Notes: a model not told the origin generated them from the sequence alone. Positions 26,469 to 35,290 are shown, counted from the stretch's first letter. The stretch is DNA of 64,000 bases from Duganella rivi (GCF_009857435.1 NZ_WWCK01000006.1:393029-457028), one strand, 5' to 3'. Numbers and translations are program-made.

Positions 26469-29333
26469 ATGAAAGAACGAGTTTTATCGAATTCAATCCG
26501 CCTGATTTTTTCGGGTGGCATCGCCCTGGGCGTGGGCTTGGCCAGCCAGCCGGCCTGGGCGCAGGAATCCGGCAGCGACGCGATCCAGCGCGTGGAAATT
26601 ACCGGTTCGTCGATCAAGCGCATTAGCAAGGAAGGCTCGGTGCCGGTTCAGGTCATCAGCAGCGCCGACATCGCAAAAAGCGGCGCCCAGAACGTGGAAG
26701 ATCTGGTGCAAGCCTTGCCGGCCATGCAGGGCTTCCTCACCTCTTCCGTGTCGGTCAACGGCGGCGGCGGCGGCGTGCAGAACGCCTCGATCCACGGCAT
26801 CGGCGCCGGCTATACCTTGGTGCTGCTGAACGGCCGCCGCATGGCGCCTTACAGCGCCGGCAGCGCCGTCAATTTGTCCAGCATCCCATTGGCGGCGGTG
26901 GAGCGCGTGGAAGTGCTGACCGACGGCGCCTCGGCGCTGTACGGCGCCGACGCCATCGCCGGCGTGGTCAACTTCGTGCTGAAGAAAAACCAGCAAGACT
27001 TCACCATCGAAGGTTCGTACACCTCGCCGGAAAAATCGGGCGGCCGCAGCAACACCGTCGGCCTCTCCAAGGGCTTCGGCGACCTGGAAACGGACGGCTA
27101 CAACATCCTGGCTTCGTACAGCCATGACGGCCAACAAGAACTGAACGCGTCGCAGCGCGATTTCGCCAAGAGCGGCCTGGTACGCTTCAGCGAGAACGGC
27201 AAGCAGTACTCGCTGTACCAGCTGGCGGTCAACACCGCGCCGGCCTCGGTCACGCTGAACTTCAAGGACGGCAAGTCGCCGCTGACCTTCTCGCCCAACT
27301 ACCTGAAGGATGGCAAGTGCGCGCCGAACACCGCCTACATCGGCACCGCCACCGACAAGTCGTGCTGGTTTGACTACTCGGGCACGGTGCAGCTGATCCC
27401 GAAATCCAAGCGCGACAGCGTGTTCCTGTCGGGCCGCGCCAAGGTCAATGCCGACACCAGCGTGTTTGCCGAGGTGGTGGCGTCGCGCTTCGCGCAGACC
27501 GGCCGCTTTGCGCCAGCCGCGCAAGCGCTGGCGCTGCCGCTGTCCGATCCTAAGTACGCCGCCAACGTTGCGCCATACCTGGCACAGCTGGGCGTCAGCC
27601 CGGCCAACGTCAGCAAGGCCACCATGAACTTGCGCCTGGTCGATGCCGGCGGCCGCGCGGAAGAGTATATTTCCGACGCCCGCCACTTTGCCGGCGGTGT
27701 CGAAGGCAGCTTCAAGTCGTTCGACTACACCGCGTCCTACGTGCACTCGGAAAACAAGCGCACCGCCAATTACGTCGGTGGCTTCCTGAGCCGCGACCGC
27801 TACAAGACGCTGGCGTTCGACCCGTTTGGCGCAGCAGGCGCCTCGGCAGCCGTGCTGGCGCCGGCCGTGCTGAATGAACTGGATACGGAAACCAAGACCG
27901 TGCTGGACATCCTGAGCGTGCGCGCTTCGGGCGAACTGTACCAATTGCCGGCTGGCCCGCTGCAAATCGGCGTGGGCGCGGACACCACCCGCCAGAAATA
28001 CAGCAGCTTGCCGAGCTCGATCACCCAGGGTCCGAACCCTCAACAGCCGAACTGGACCGATACGGTGCTGGGCAGTGCCCCGGGCGCCCTGCCGGTTGAA
28101 GGTTCGCGCAAGAGCTGGGGCGCGTTTGCCGAGTTGCTGGTGCCGGTGCTCAAGAACCTGGACGTGACGGCAGCGCTGCGCCACGACAGCTACGACGCCA
28201 TCAAGAGCGACCGCATCTACGATCTGGACTCGAAGCTGATCGGCTCGGGCACGCAAGGCAACGATGCGTCGAAATCGACCTACAAGCTGTCGCTGCGCTA
28301 CAACCCGCTGGACACCGTGCTGCTGCGCGGCTCCTACGGCACCGGCTTCAAAGTGGCCGATCTGGATAGCGTGATCTCGCCGATCACCGACGCTGGCGTT
28401 ACCTCGGGCAAATATGCTTGCCCGGTGAAGGCGCCAGATCCACGCGCGGCAGACTGCGCAGGTACGACCCAGTACGCCCTGATCAGCGGCGGCAACAACC
28501 TGAGCGGCGCCAACGGCTTGAAGCCAGAGGAATCGAAGCAATACACGGTGGGTATGCGCATCGAGCCGTTCAATTCGCTGTCCTTGGGCTTCGATCTGTG
28601 GAACGTCAAGATGACCAACCAGATCTCGCAGTTGCCGGAAGGCTTGGTGTTCTCGAATCCGGGCGCCTTCAACAGTCTGTTCTCGACCGTCTATGACGCC
28701 GGGATTGGCTCCAACAAGCTGGTGACCTTGCTGCCGTACTTCAACCTGGGCAGCTCGCACTACAAGGGCGTCGACTGGGACCACTCCTACCGCACCAAGC
28801 TGGGCATCGGTAACCTGTCGTTTAACTGGACCGGTACGTACTTGCTGAAGTCCGAGCAAACGCTGCCGGATACCGACGACAGCGGCAAGCAAGTCAGCAG
28901 CACCGAGAGCAACCTGGGCCGCTTCGACAGCTTTAACACGGTCGCCTCGCGCGTCATCAGCCGCCTGGCCGTCAGCCTGAAAACGCCTGGCATGTACACC
29001 CACACCCTGACCATGAACTACCGCTCCGGCTACCACGACCAAGTGCTGACCGCCGGCGCCAGCGTGGTCAAGGAAGTGCTGCCTGACGGCTCGCTGGCTC
29101 CTGGTTTCGTCGGCATGAAGCGCGATGTGTCGTCGTACACCACGGTTGACTGGCAAACCCGCGTCGACCTGAACAAGACCTACGCCTTCACCGGCGGCAT
29201 CAAGAACTTGTTGGATCGCGATCCACCGTTCTCGAACCGCACGGCCGGCGGCGGTAACCAGGTTGGCTACGACGGCCGTTACGCCAACCCGCTGGGACGT
29301 ACCTTCTACCTGAGCGCTTCTGCCAAGTTTTAA
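26469..29333 (+). CDS. TonB-dependent receptor
   Basis: About 954 aa outer-membrane receptor. ATG at 26469 (MKERVLSN) gives a signal peptide ending near AWAQE; a TTG three codons earlier is the alternative. The plug domain shows QRVEITGSSIKRI, VPVQVISSADIAKSGAQNVEDLVQ, and LNGRRMAPYSAG followed by VERVEVLTDGASALYGADAIAGVVN. The barrel ends in GRTFYLSASAKF with a terminal phenylalanine. This plug style (GSSIKR, LNGRRM, DGASALYGADA) is common in large receptors of Xanthomonas, Caulobacter and Oxalobacteraceae that import carbohydrates or other organic nutrients, so the substrate need not be iron. No Fur box precedes it. A strong terminator follows. Confidence 0.9.
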   Translation: MKERVLSNSIRLIFSGGIALGVGLASQPAWAQESGSDAIQRVEITGSSIKRISKEGSVPVQVISSADIAKSGAQNVEDLVQALPAMQGFLTSSVSVNGGGGGVQNASIHGIGAGYTLVLLNGRRMAPYSAGSAVNLSSIPLAAVERVEVLTDGASALYGADAIAGVVNFVLKKNQQDFTIEGSYTSPEKSGGRSNTVGLSKGFGDLETDGYNILASYSHDGQQELNASQRDFAKSGLVRFSENGKQYSLYQLAVNTAPASVTLNFKDGKSPLTFSPNYLKDGKCAPNTAYIGTATDKSCWFDYSGTVQLIPKSKRDSVFLSGRAKVNADTSVFAEVVASRFAQTGRFAPAAQALALPLSDPKYAANVAPYLAQLGVSPANVSKATMNLRLVDAGGRAEEYISDARHFAGGVEGSFKSFDYTASYVHSENKRTANYVGGFLSRDRYKTLAFDPFGAAGASAAVLAPAVLNELDTETKTVLDILSVRASGELYQLPAGPLQIGVGADTTRQKYSSLPSSITQGPNPQQPNWTDTVLGSAPGALPVEGSRKSWGAFAELLVPVLKNLDVTAALRHDSYDAIKSDRIYDLDSKLIGSGTQGNDASKSTYKLSLRYNPLDTVLLRGSYGTGFKVADLDSVISPITDAGVTSGKYACPVKAPDPRAADCAGTTQYALISGGNNLSGANGLKPEESKQYTVGMRIEPFNSLSLGFDLWNVKMTNQISQLPEGLVFSNPGAFNSLFSTVYDAGIGSNKLVTLLPYFNLGSSHYKGVDWDHSYRTKLGIGNLSFNWTGTYLLKSEQTLPDTDDSGKQVSSTESNLGRFDSFNTVASRVISRLAVSLKTPGMYTHTLTMNYRSGYHDQVLTAGASVVKEVLPDGSLAPGFVGMKRDVSSYTTVDWQTRVDLNKTYAFTGGIKNLLDRDPPFSNRTAGGGNQVGYDGRYANPLGRTFYLSASAKF

Positions 29334-29380
29334 GAATCGGTAACACCGTGGGGGGCCGGTAGCCCATGACTGGCCTTTTG

Positions 29381-29413
29381 CCGGGAACTGCTTGCAGTTC
29401 CCGGTTTTTTTTT
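29381..29413 (+). terminator. Rho-independent terminator after the TonB receptor
   Basis: Perfect 10-bp stem CCGGGAACTG / CAGTTCCCGG with a CTTG tetraloop, followed by a run of nine T. Confidence 0.95.
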
Positions 29414-29436
29414 ATTCCCGTAAAAATATTTTAAAA

Positions 29437-29552
29437 AATAGCTTGCTATTAGATCGCACACTATGTATAGTTCATACATCGGCGCTGCAAACACAGCGCA
29501 GGTTAGAGTAAATTAGCAAGCTGATGCCTCTTACGGTAGATAGCAAGCGATT
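29437..29552 (+). promoter_or_regulatory. Operator region of ohr with three TAGC-AA-GCTA-like sites
   Basis: Three related palindromes lie upstream of ohr: AATAGCTTGCTATT (29437-29450), ATTAGCAAGCTGAT (29512-29525) and GATAGCAAGCGATT (29539-29552). The second and third match the reverse complement of the first at 11 and 12 of 14 positions. A separate perfect inverted repeat, ATGTAT-N5-ATACAT, lies at 29463-29479. Binding by a MarR-type peroxide sensor such as OhrR is the natural reading, but no ohrR gene is in the window. Confidence 0.65.
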
Positions 29553-29612
29553 GAATAGCCAACTAAACTAATGCTGTACTTCGTTGTACCTCACTCACTG
29601 AAAGGAAACATC

Positions 29613-30038
29613 ATGTCGATCGAAAAAGTTCTCTACACCGCACACGCTAAAACCACCGGCGGCCGCGAAGGCCAATCCGCTTCGTCGGACGGCAAACTGA
29701 CCGTGAAGCTGAGCACCCCGAAAGAACTGGGCGGCGCCGGCGGCGACGGCACCAACCCTGAACAACTGTTCGCATCGGGCTACGCAGCTTGCTTCATCGG
29801 CGCGATGAAATTCGTTGGCGGCCGCGACAAGATCGCCGTGCCTGCGGACCTGTCGGTAGAAACCTCGGTCGGCATCGGCCAGATCCCAACCGGCTTCGGC
29901 ATCGAAGTGGAACACAAAATCTCGCTGCCAGGCATGGACCGCGCAACCGCCGAGAAACTGGTGGCCGCAGCCCACATCGTCTGCCCTTACTCGAACGCCA
30001 CCCGTGGCAACATCGACGTCAAGCTGACCATTTTGTAA
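29613..30038 (+). CDS. ohr: Organic hydroperoxide resistance protein, Ohr/OsmC family
   Basis: Thiol-dependent peroxidase of about 141 aa that reduces organic hydroperoxides. Both catalytic cysteines are present: the peroxidatic one in GYAACFIGAMKFVG and the resolving one in HIVCPYSNATRGN. The N-terminus (KVLYTAHAKTTGGREGQS) is the standard Ohr opening. ATG at 29613 is preceded by AAAGGAAA at ideal spacing; a start at 29571 would add residues unlike the family. It is monocistronic or weakly linked to elaA, 42 bp further on. The palindromes upstream suggest induction by organic peroxide. Confidence 0.95.
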   Translation: MSIEKVLYTAHAKTTGGREGQSASSDGKLTVKLSTPKELGGAGGDGTNPEQLFASGYAACFIGAMKFVGGRDKIAVPADLSVETSVGIGQIPTGFGIEVEHKISLPGMDRATAEKLVAAAHIVCPYSNATRGNIDVKLTIL

Positions 30039-30080
30039 TTTCACATACAATCATTGCTTTGATCACTAACGAGAGAAGCA

Positions 30081-30548
30081 ATGATTGAGTGGCACTGGCT
30101 GGCATTTGATGATATTCCGCGCGCTGACTGGTACGAAGTACTGCGTCAGCGCCAAGCGGTTTTCATTCTCGAACAAACCTGTTTGTATCCCGATATCGAC
30201 GGCGCCGATCCGCTGTGCCATCACTTGATGGGCTGGCGCGAGATCGACGGCGAGCGCACGCTGGTGACTTACCTGCGCGTGGTGCCGCCGGGCGTGAAAT
30301 TCGATGAGATGTCGCTGGGCCGCGTGCTGACCACGCAGGCCGGACGCGGCACCGGCGTTGGCCGCGAACTGCTGGCCAAGGCGATTCCTCTGGCCGAAAA
30401 ACTGCATCCCGGTTGGGATATCCGCATCGGCGCACAAGCCCACCTTGAAAAATTCTACGGCAGCTTTGGCTTCCAGACCGTGACCGATCCGTACGATGAA
30501 GACGGCATCATGCACGTCGATATGGTGCGGGTTAAAACGTCAGTATAA
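30081..30548 (+). CDS. elaA: GNAT acetyltransferase, ElaA family
   Basis: 155 aa cytosolic protein of the GNAT acyltransferase fold. Family features are the opening IEWHWLAFDDI, LRQRQAVFILEQTCLYPDID, LGRVLTTQAGRGTGVGRELL (the acetyl-CoA pyrophosphate loop, Q/R-x-x-G-x-G/A) and FYGSFGFQTV near the C-terminus. The physiological substrate of ElaA is not established. The start is ATG at 30081 behind GAGAGAAG. The 3' end overlaps the end of the convergent histidine kinase gene by 17 bp. Confidence 0.9.
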   Translation: MIEWHWLAFDDIPRADWYEVLRQRQAVFILEQTCLYPDIDGADPLCHHLMGWREIDGERTLVTYLRVVPPGVKFDEMSLGRVLTTQAGRGTGVGRELLAKAIPLAEKLHPGWDIRIGAQAHLEKFYGSFGFQTVTDPYDEDGIMHVDMVRVKTSV

Positions 30549-31743
30549 AAAGCGCCCCGGCGCCCACTGCGCGCGCGTAGCGCACGGTGCCGCCGTTGCC
30601 GTGCACGAGGTGGCGCACCATGGCGAGTCCGATGCCCTTGCCCTGCTTCTTGGTTGAGAAGAAGGGTGTGAAGATATGCCCGGCCAGCGCGTCGGGTACG
30701 CCGGGGCCATCGTCGGCGACTTCGATGCGTAGGCGGCCGCCACGGCTCAGACGCGCGTTCACTTGGGCGTGGGTTGCGGCTTCGGCGGCGTTTTTTAGTA
30801 GGTTGATCAGCGCTTGTTCCAGCTGGCCGGGATCGATCATCACTTCCAGCGATGCTGGTTCGACCGAGAAGGTGAGCCGGCCTTGCCACTGCGGTTCCAG
30901 CAGGGCTCTCAGGCGCTCAAACAATTCTTCCAACAGCACACGCTGCGGCTGCGCTTGCGGCACGGTAGAGAGGCTGCGGTAGCTGCTGACGAAATCCGCC
31001 AGGCTGGCGGCGCGCCTTGCAATGGCGTCTAGCGCGGTATTGAGATCTGCGTGAATATCTTGCGGTAGCTGCTCGCTTGCTTCCTCCAACAGCGAGCAAG
31101 CGGTGCGCGAGAGTGAGGCTACCGGCGTTAGGGAATTCATGATTTCGTGCGTGAGCACTTGTACTAGCTCGCGCCATGCATTCAGGGCTTCGGCCTCCAA
31201 CTCGCTTTCCACCGGCATCAGCGCAGCGAGACGCTGGGCTGAGCCTTGCATGGTCAGCGCGGAGATGGCGACCAGTGCGCGCTCGGCGCCGCGTTCGGTG
31301 TCGAAGCTGATTAGCTGGCGTTGGCCTGTGGGCTGCGCGGCCAGCAAGGCGTGCAGCTCTTGCGGCGCGATGGCGCGGCCGGGAGCCAGCAATCGGCGCG
31401 CACTGGAATTCAGCGGTGCGACGGCGCCGACGCCGCTCGCATGCTCGATGCGGAACAATGCAATCGGCGCGTGTTCAAGGCGGGCTTCCAGCGCGAGCAT
31501 CGCATCGGCGATTTCGTCCAGTGCGGGAGGAGCGCCATCACTACTTTCCATGCGCGGAGTGCGCGGCGCGAGGCGGCGTAGGCATTGCCACAGCAGTCCG
31601 GCCGGCGCGAGAGCGAGCAGGCCGCAAAGGATAATGCGGCGCGGTTCGGGCGTCGGCGACAGCACATCGGCTGCGATGGACAGCGCCATCAAGCCGGCCG
31701 CGCCAGCCGCCACGCCCCACTTGAGCGCGCGCTCAGATGCCAT
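30532..31743 (-). CDS. NtrB-like sensor histidine kinase of the efflux operon
   Basis: About 403 aa, starting at ATG 31743, which overlaps the last codons of the upstream sigma-54 activator gene. Two hydrophobic segments near the N-terminus (GVAAGAAGLMALSIAADVL; IILCGLLALAPAGLLW) suggest a membrane anchor with little periplasmic sequence. A PAS-like region follows (IALFRIEHASGVGAVAPLN). The H-box is THEIMNSLTPVASLS and the ATP-binding domain is intact: N-box LINLLKNAAEAAT, G1 DDGPGVPD, F-box FSTKKQG and G2 GKGIGLAMVRHLV. It should phosphorylate the adjacent NtrC-type regulator. The longer open frame from 31860 lies inside the regulator gene and lacks family resemblance. Confidence 0.92.
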   Translation of the reverse strand: MASERALKWGVAAGAAGLMALSIAADVLSPTPEPRRIILCGLLALAPAGLLWQCLRRLAPRTPRMESSDGAPPALDEIADAMLALEARLEHAPIALFRIEHASGVGAVAPLNSSARRLLAPGRAIAPQELHALLAAQPTGQRQLISFDTERGAERALVAISALTMQGSAQRLAALMPVESELEAEALNAWRELVQVLTHEIMNSLTPVASLSRTACSLLEEASEQLPQDIHADLNTALDAIARRAASLADFVSSYRSLSTVPQAQPQRVLLEELFERLRALLEPQWQGRLTFSVEPASLEVMIDPGQLEQALINLLKNAAEAATHAQVNARLSRGGRLRIEVADDGPGVPDALAGHIFTPFFSTKKQGKGIGLAMVRHLVHGNGGTVRYARAVGAGALFILTF

Positions 31744-33133
31744 GCTTGCCCAGCTTGCGGTACAAGGCCGCGCGGCTGATGCCCAAGGTCTTGGCCGCGT
31801 GGCTGATATTGCCGTTGAACTGCGCCAGCGTCGCCGCGATCGCTGCGCGCTCGATCGCATCCAGCGTCAGGTCACCGCCTGCGTCAGTTGCCCTGCTTTC
31901 CACGCCCACGCCCGCACTGGCAAGGCCCGCCGCAGCCGCCGGCACTGCGGCTGCGGCGCGCGGCATGTCTGCCACCGCTGCTGCTGCGAGACCGAAATCA
32001 TTGATGGCGTACTCCGCACCCTGCCCTAAGATCACCGCGCGCTCGCACGCATGGCGCAAAGCCCGCACGTTGCCCGGCCAATCATGGCGCAGCAGTGCAT
32101 CCATTGCCGACGCGCTCAAGCTTCGCACCGGCCGCTCATACTGCGCCTCGTACAGCTTGAGATAGTGCTGTAACAGCAGCGGCACATCCTCACGCCGCTC
32201 GCGCAACGGCGGCACGCGAATCACGATCGTATTCAAGCGAAATAGCAAATCCGCCCGAAACACCGACGGATCAAACAAGCGCGCCTCTTCCAAATTGGTC
32301 GCGCTGATAATCCGCACATCAATCGACTCCGGCTTATCCGCGCCGATCGGCGTCACCTCGCGCCGCTCCAGCGCCGTCAACAACTTGGCCTGCGCCGCCA
32401 ATGGCATATTGCCGATTTCATCAAGGAACAACGAACCACCACGCGCCGCCTGAAAGCGCCCCGCCCGATCCGCCTTGGCATCCGTGAACGATCCTTTGCG
32501 ATGGCCAAACAGCTCGCTCTCAAAAGTCGACTCGGGCAAAGCTCCCATATCGACGGCCAGCAAAGTGCCGGCCGCGCGCCGCGACGCTGCATGAATCGCG
32601 CGCGCCACCAATTCCTTACCGACACCGTTCTCGCCAAGCACCATCACATTGGCCTCGGTCGGCGCGACGCTGGCAATCAAGGCCTTCAACTCGCGCATGG
32701 CGCGCGACTCGCCCATCAACTCCGGCGAACCGCCCGCACCGCCGCGCACCGCTTCGCGCCGCGCCAAGGCCTGATCCACCGCCGCAATAAGGCGCGCGTT
32801 ATCCCAAGGCTTGGTGATGAAATCTCCGGCACCGCGCTTGAGCGCCTCCACCGCCAGCGGCACATCGGCATACGCCGTCATCGCAATCACTGCCGGCGGG
32901 TTGGCCTGCGCGCGCAGCACATCCAATAACGCCAGACCTTCCGCACCGTTGATGCAGCCAGGCGTAAAGTTCAAATCCAGCAGCACCACCTCCGGCACCC
33001 CGCGCGCCAACAGCGCCGGCAAGCCAGCCGGGTCGTTCAGCGTAGCCACGTGACCATAGCGTCGCCGCAGCAGCAATTGCGCGGCGGTGGCGACATCAGC
33101 ATCATCATCAAGGATCAGGACATAGGCAGACAT
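31733..33133 (-). CDS. Sigma-54-dependent response regulator, NtrC type
   Basis: 466 aa: receiver (LILDDDADV; acceptor Asp in VVLLDLNFTPG; lysine in ITKPWD), AAA+ sigma-54 activator domain and a Fis-type helix-turn-helix (GNISHAAKTLGISRAALYRK). The AAA+ domain has Walker A GENGVGKE, Walker B SLFLDEIG and the arginine-finger region FRADLLFRLN. The sigma-54-contacting loop reads GSFTDA instead of the canonical GAFTGA; a similar GAFTDA form is, from memory, frequent in regulators linked to MacB-type efflux genes. It is divergent from the efflux operon. Paired palindromes and a -24/-12 promoter in the intergenic region make that operon the predicted target. Confidence 0.95.
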   Translation of the reverse strand: MSAYVLILDDDADVATAAQLLLRRRYGHVATLNDPAGLPALLARGVPEVVLLDLNFTPGCINGAEGLALLDVLRAQANPPAVIAMTAYADVPLAVEALKRGAGDFITKPWDNARLIAAVDQALARREAVRGGAGGSPELMGESRAMRELKALIASVAPTEANVMVLGENGVGKELVARAIHAASRRAAGTLLAVDMGALPESTFESELFGHRKGSFTDAKADRAGRFQAARGGSLFLDEIGNMPLAAQAKLLTALERREVTPIGADKPESIDVRIISATNLEEARLFDPSVFRADLLFRLNTIVIRVPPLRERREDVPLLLQHYLKLYEAQYERPVRSLSASAMDALLRHDWPGNVRALRHACERAVILGQGAEYAINDFGLAAAAVADMPRAAAAVPAAAAGLASAGVGVESRATDAGGDLTLDAIERAAIAATLAQFNGNISHAAKTLGISRAALYRKLGKHGI

Positions 33134-33182
33134 GCGGCCATTCTAGCAGCCGCGCAAACGCTGTAAACGCCCACTTCCGGTG

Positions 33183-33226
33183 GCTGTTCACTAGCGAACA
33201 GCGCACAGTGTTCGGAAATGAACACT
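33183..33226. promoter_or_regulatory. Twin upstream activator sites for the NtrC-type regulator
   Basis: Two perfect inverted repeats with 7-bp arms and 6-bp spacers: GCTGTTC-N6-GAACAGC at 33183-33202 and AGTGTTC-N6-GAACACT at 33207-33226. They share TGTTC-N6-GAACA, and their centres are 24 bp apart. They lie between the divergent regulator and efflux operon, upstream of the sigma-54 promoter. Confidence 0.85.
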
Positions 33227-33254
33227 CCCCGCTGAAAAACCCCGTTTTCCACCA

Positions 33255-33270
33255 TGGCACAGGGTTTGCA
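33255..33270 (+). promoter_or_regulatory. Sigma-54 (-24/-12) promoter of the efflux operon
   Basis: TGGCACAGGGTTTGCA carries the invariant GG and GC doublets at the required 12-bp offset and matches TGGCAC-N4/5-TTGCA. Transcription would begin near 33281, directly before the first possible start codon at 33282. Confidence 0.88.
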
Positions 33271-33281
33271 GTAAGGCTGAT

Positions 33282-34577
33282 ATGCACATCAAAAAAAATT
33301 TTGAAGCTGCCCCGCCGCACACCGGCGCCACCATGGATACGGTAGTGCCGCGCCGCCGCGGCAAGCGCATTGCCATCATTGCCGCCATGATGATCGGTTT
33401 GATCGCCGTAGCATACGCGCTGTGGTCATGGATGCCGCGCGGCCTGCAAATCGATGGCGCCGATCTGCGCACCGGCATCGCCACGCGTGGCGTATTCGTC
33501 GATGAAGTGATCGTGCGCGCCAGCGCCGAGCCACTGAGCTCCGTCATCCTCGATGCGGTGGAATCGGGCCGCGTGGAAGAAGTCTTTGCTACCGACGGCG
33601 CCCTGGTGAAGAAAGGCCAACTGCTGTTCCGCATCTCCAACCCGCAACGCAACCTCGAACTGCTGGCGCGCCAGTCGGAGCATGCGGTCAGCATCTTCAA
33701 TCTATCCAACCTGCGCGTGTCGCAGGAGGCCAGCGCCAGCGAGCATCAACGCCGCCTGGACGACCTCCAATTCGCGCTAGACCAAGCCAGCAAGCAGCAC
33801 ACGCGCAACGTCAAGCTGGCGGCACAAGGTTATATCTCCGCCGTGGCACTGGAAGAATCGGCAGATCGCCTCGCGCAGCAGCAACGCGCCTTCAAACAGG
33901 AACAACAAGCCGCCGCCGCCGAATCACGCGTGCGCGATCACGCCGAGCAGCAACTGGAAAGCGCCATTCACGGCTTGAACTCAGGCCTGAAACTGGTCTC
34001 CGCCACGGTGGACGCACTCGCCGTGCGCGCGCCGGTGGAAGGACGGCTGACCAACTTCCGCCTGCAAGTGGGCGAGTCCATCGCCACCGGCAAGAACATC
34101 GGCCGCATTGACGATCCGGCGCGCTTCAAACTGTCCGCGCGCGTGGACGAGTACTACCTCAATCGCATGGCGGTCGGACGCCACGCCGCCGTGCAGCAGG
34201 ATGGCCGCAACTACGCGGCCGATCTCTCCGCCATCTACCCGCAGATCAAGGATGGCCGCTTCACCGTAGAACTGATGTTCACGGCGGGACAGCCGCCGGT
34301 GCTCAATCCCGGCCAAAGCCTCGACGCCCGCATCACGCTGGGCGAACCCGCCACCGCGCTGCTGCTGCCCAACGGCGCCTTCCTCAACGACAGCGGCGGC
34401 GCATGGGTCTACGTGCTGGACGCCGCCGGCCGCAACGCCGAGCGCCGCAGCGTGCGCATCGGCCGCCGCAGCAACAGCCAAGTGGAAGTGCTGAATGGCT
34501 TGAACGCGGGCGAAAAAGTAATCCTGTCCGGCTACGCGGCCTACGGAAATTCACCACGGCTGCAAATATCGCAGTAA
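33282..34577 (+). CDS. HlyD/MacA-type periplasmic adaptor of an ABC efflux system
   Basis: 431 aa with one N-terminal membrane anchor (IAIIAAMMIGLIAVAYALW), a lipoyl-like region (VEEVFATDGALVKKGQLLF), a long alanine/glutamine-rich hairpin (about 140-250) and a beta-barrel/C-terminal region (VRAPVEGRLTNFRLQVGESI; GEKVILSGYA). Such proteins bridge an inner-membrane pump to an outer-membrane channel; no TolC gene lies nearby. The sigma-54 promoter would place the transcript start about one base before ATG 33282. Translation is then either leaderless or starts at the in-frame ATG 33333 (MDTVVPRRRG), which still keeps the anchor. It is the first gene of a three-gene operon. Confidence 0.9.
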   Translation: MHIKKNFEAAPPHTGATMDTVVPRRRGKRIAIIAAMMIGLIAVAYALWSWMPRGLQIDGADLRTGIATRGVFVDEVIVRASAEPLSSVILDAVESGRVEEVFATDGALVKKGQLLFRISNPQRNLELLARQSEHAVSIFNLSNLRVSQEASASEHQRRLDDLQFALDQASKQHTRNVKLAAQGYISAVALEESADRLAQQQRAFKQEQQAAAAESRVRDHAEQQLESAIHGLNSGLKLVSATVDALAVRAPVEGRLTNFRLQVGESIATGKNIGRIDDPARFKLSARVDEYYLNRMAVGRHAAVQQDGRNYAADLSAIYPQIKDGRFTVELMFTAGQPPVLNPGQSLDARITLGEPATALLLPNGAFLNDSGGAWVYVLDAAGRNAERRSVRIGRRSNSQVEVLNGLNAGEKVILSGYAAYGNSPRLQISQ

Positions 34578-34609
34578 CCTCTCACTACATCACACAAAGG
34601 CACACGCAC

Positions 34610-35290
34610 ATGCTCAAACTCGTCGGCGTCAGCAAAATTCACCAAGCGGGAGAAATCCAGACCACGGCGCTGGATCGCATCGACCTGCATATCGAAGCGG
34701 GCGAATACGTCGCCATTACCGGGCCGTCCGGCTGCGGCAAATCGACCATGCTCGGTATCCTTGGCCTGCTGGATGTGCCGACACGCGGCGAGTACTGGTT
34801 CGAAGGCCAGAACGTGGCCGGCTGGAGCGAAGCACAATTGAACAAACTGCGGCGCGGGCGCATCGGCTTCATTTTCCAGAGCTTTAACCTGATCGAAGAA
34901 CTGACCGTATTTGAGAACGTCGAACTGGCGCTCGAATACAACGGCACACCAGCACGCGAACGGCGTGAGCGCGTGACGGCGATGCTGAATAAACTCGGCG
35001 TCGGCCACCGCGCCGGCCATCGTCCCTCGCAACTGTCCGGCGGCCAGCAGCAGCGCGTGGCGATTGCGCGCGCGCTGGTGTCCGGCCCCGCCGTGCTGCT
35101 GGCCGACGAACCAACCGGTAACCTCGACAGCGCGCACGGCGACGAAGTCATGCGCCTGCTGCGCCAGATCAACGCCGACGGCACGACCGTGGTGATGGTC
35201 ACCCACTCGCCCGACCACGCCGCCCAAGCCTCGCGTACCCTCAACCTGCTGGATGGCCGCGTGATGGTCGACGCGCTGCAAGCTGCGTGA
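34610..35290 (+). CDS. ABC transporter ATP-binding protein, MacB/LolD type
   Basis: 226 aa ATPase with Walker A GPSGCGKST, Q-loop FIFQSFNLIEELTVFENV, signature LSGGQQQRVAIARAL, Walker B AVLLADEPTGNLD and switch histidine VTHSPDHA. Proteins of this length and motif set pair with FtsX-fold permeases. ATG at 34610 starts MLKLVGVSKIH; the reading frame is open further upstream but without family resemblance. Its stop overlaps the ATG of the permease (TGATG), which indicates coupling. It energises the efflux system controlled by the divergent NtrC-type regulator. Confidence 0.95.
   Translation: MLKLVGVSKIHQAGEIQTTALDRIDLHIEAGEYVAITGPSGCGKSTMLGILGLLDVPTRGEYWFEGQNVAGWSEAQLNKLRRGRIGFIFQSFNLIEELTVFENVELALEYNGTPARERRERVTAMLNKLGVGHRAGHRPSQLSGGQQQRVAIARALVSGPAVLLADEPTGNLDSAHGDEVMRLLRQINADGTTVVMVTHSPDHAAQASRTLNLLDGRVMVDALQAA

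Noticed and set aside
26493..29156. Very long open frame on the minus strand, antisense to the intact TonB receptor
   Set aside because: It is an arginine/glutamine/valine-rich shadow typical of high-GC coding DNA, without recognisable domains or a ribosome site. The plus-strand protein is clearly the real gene.
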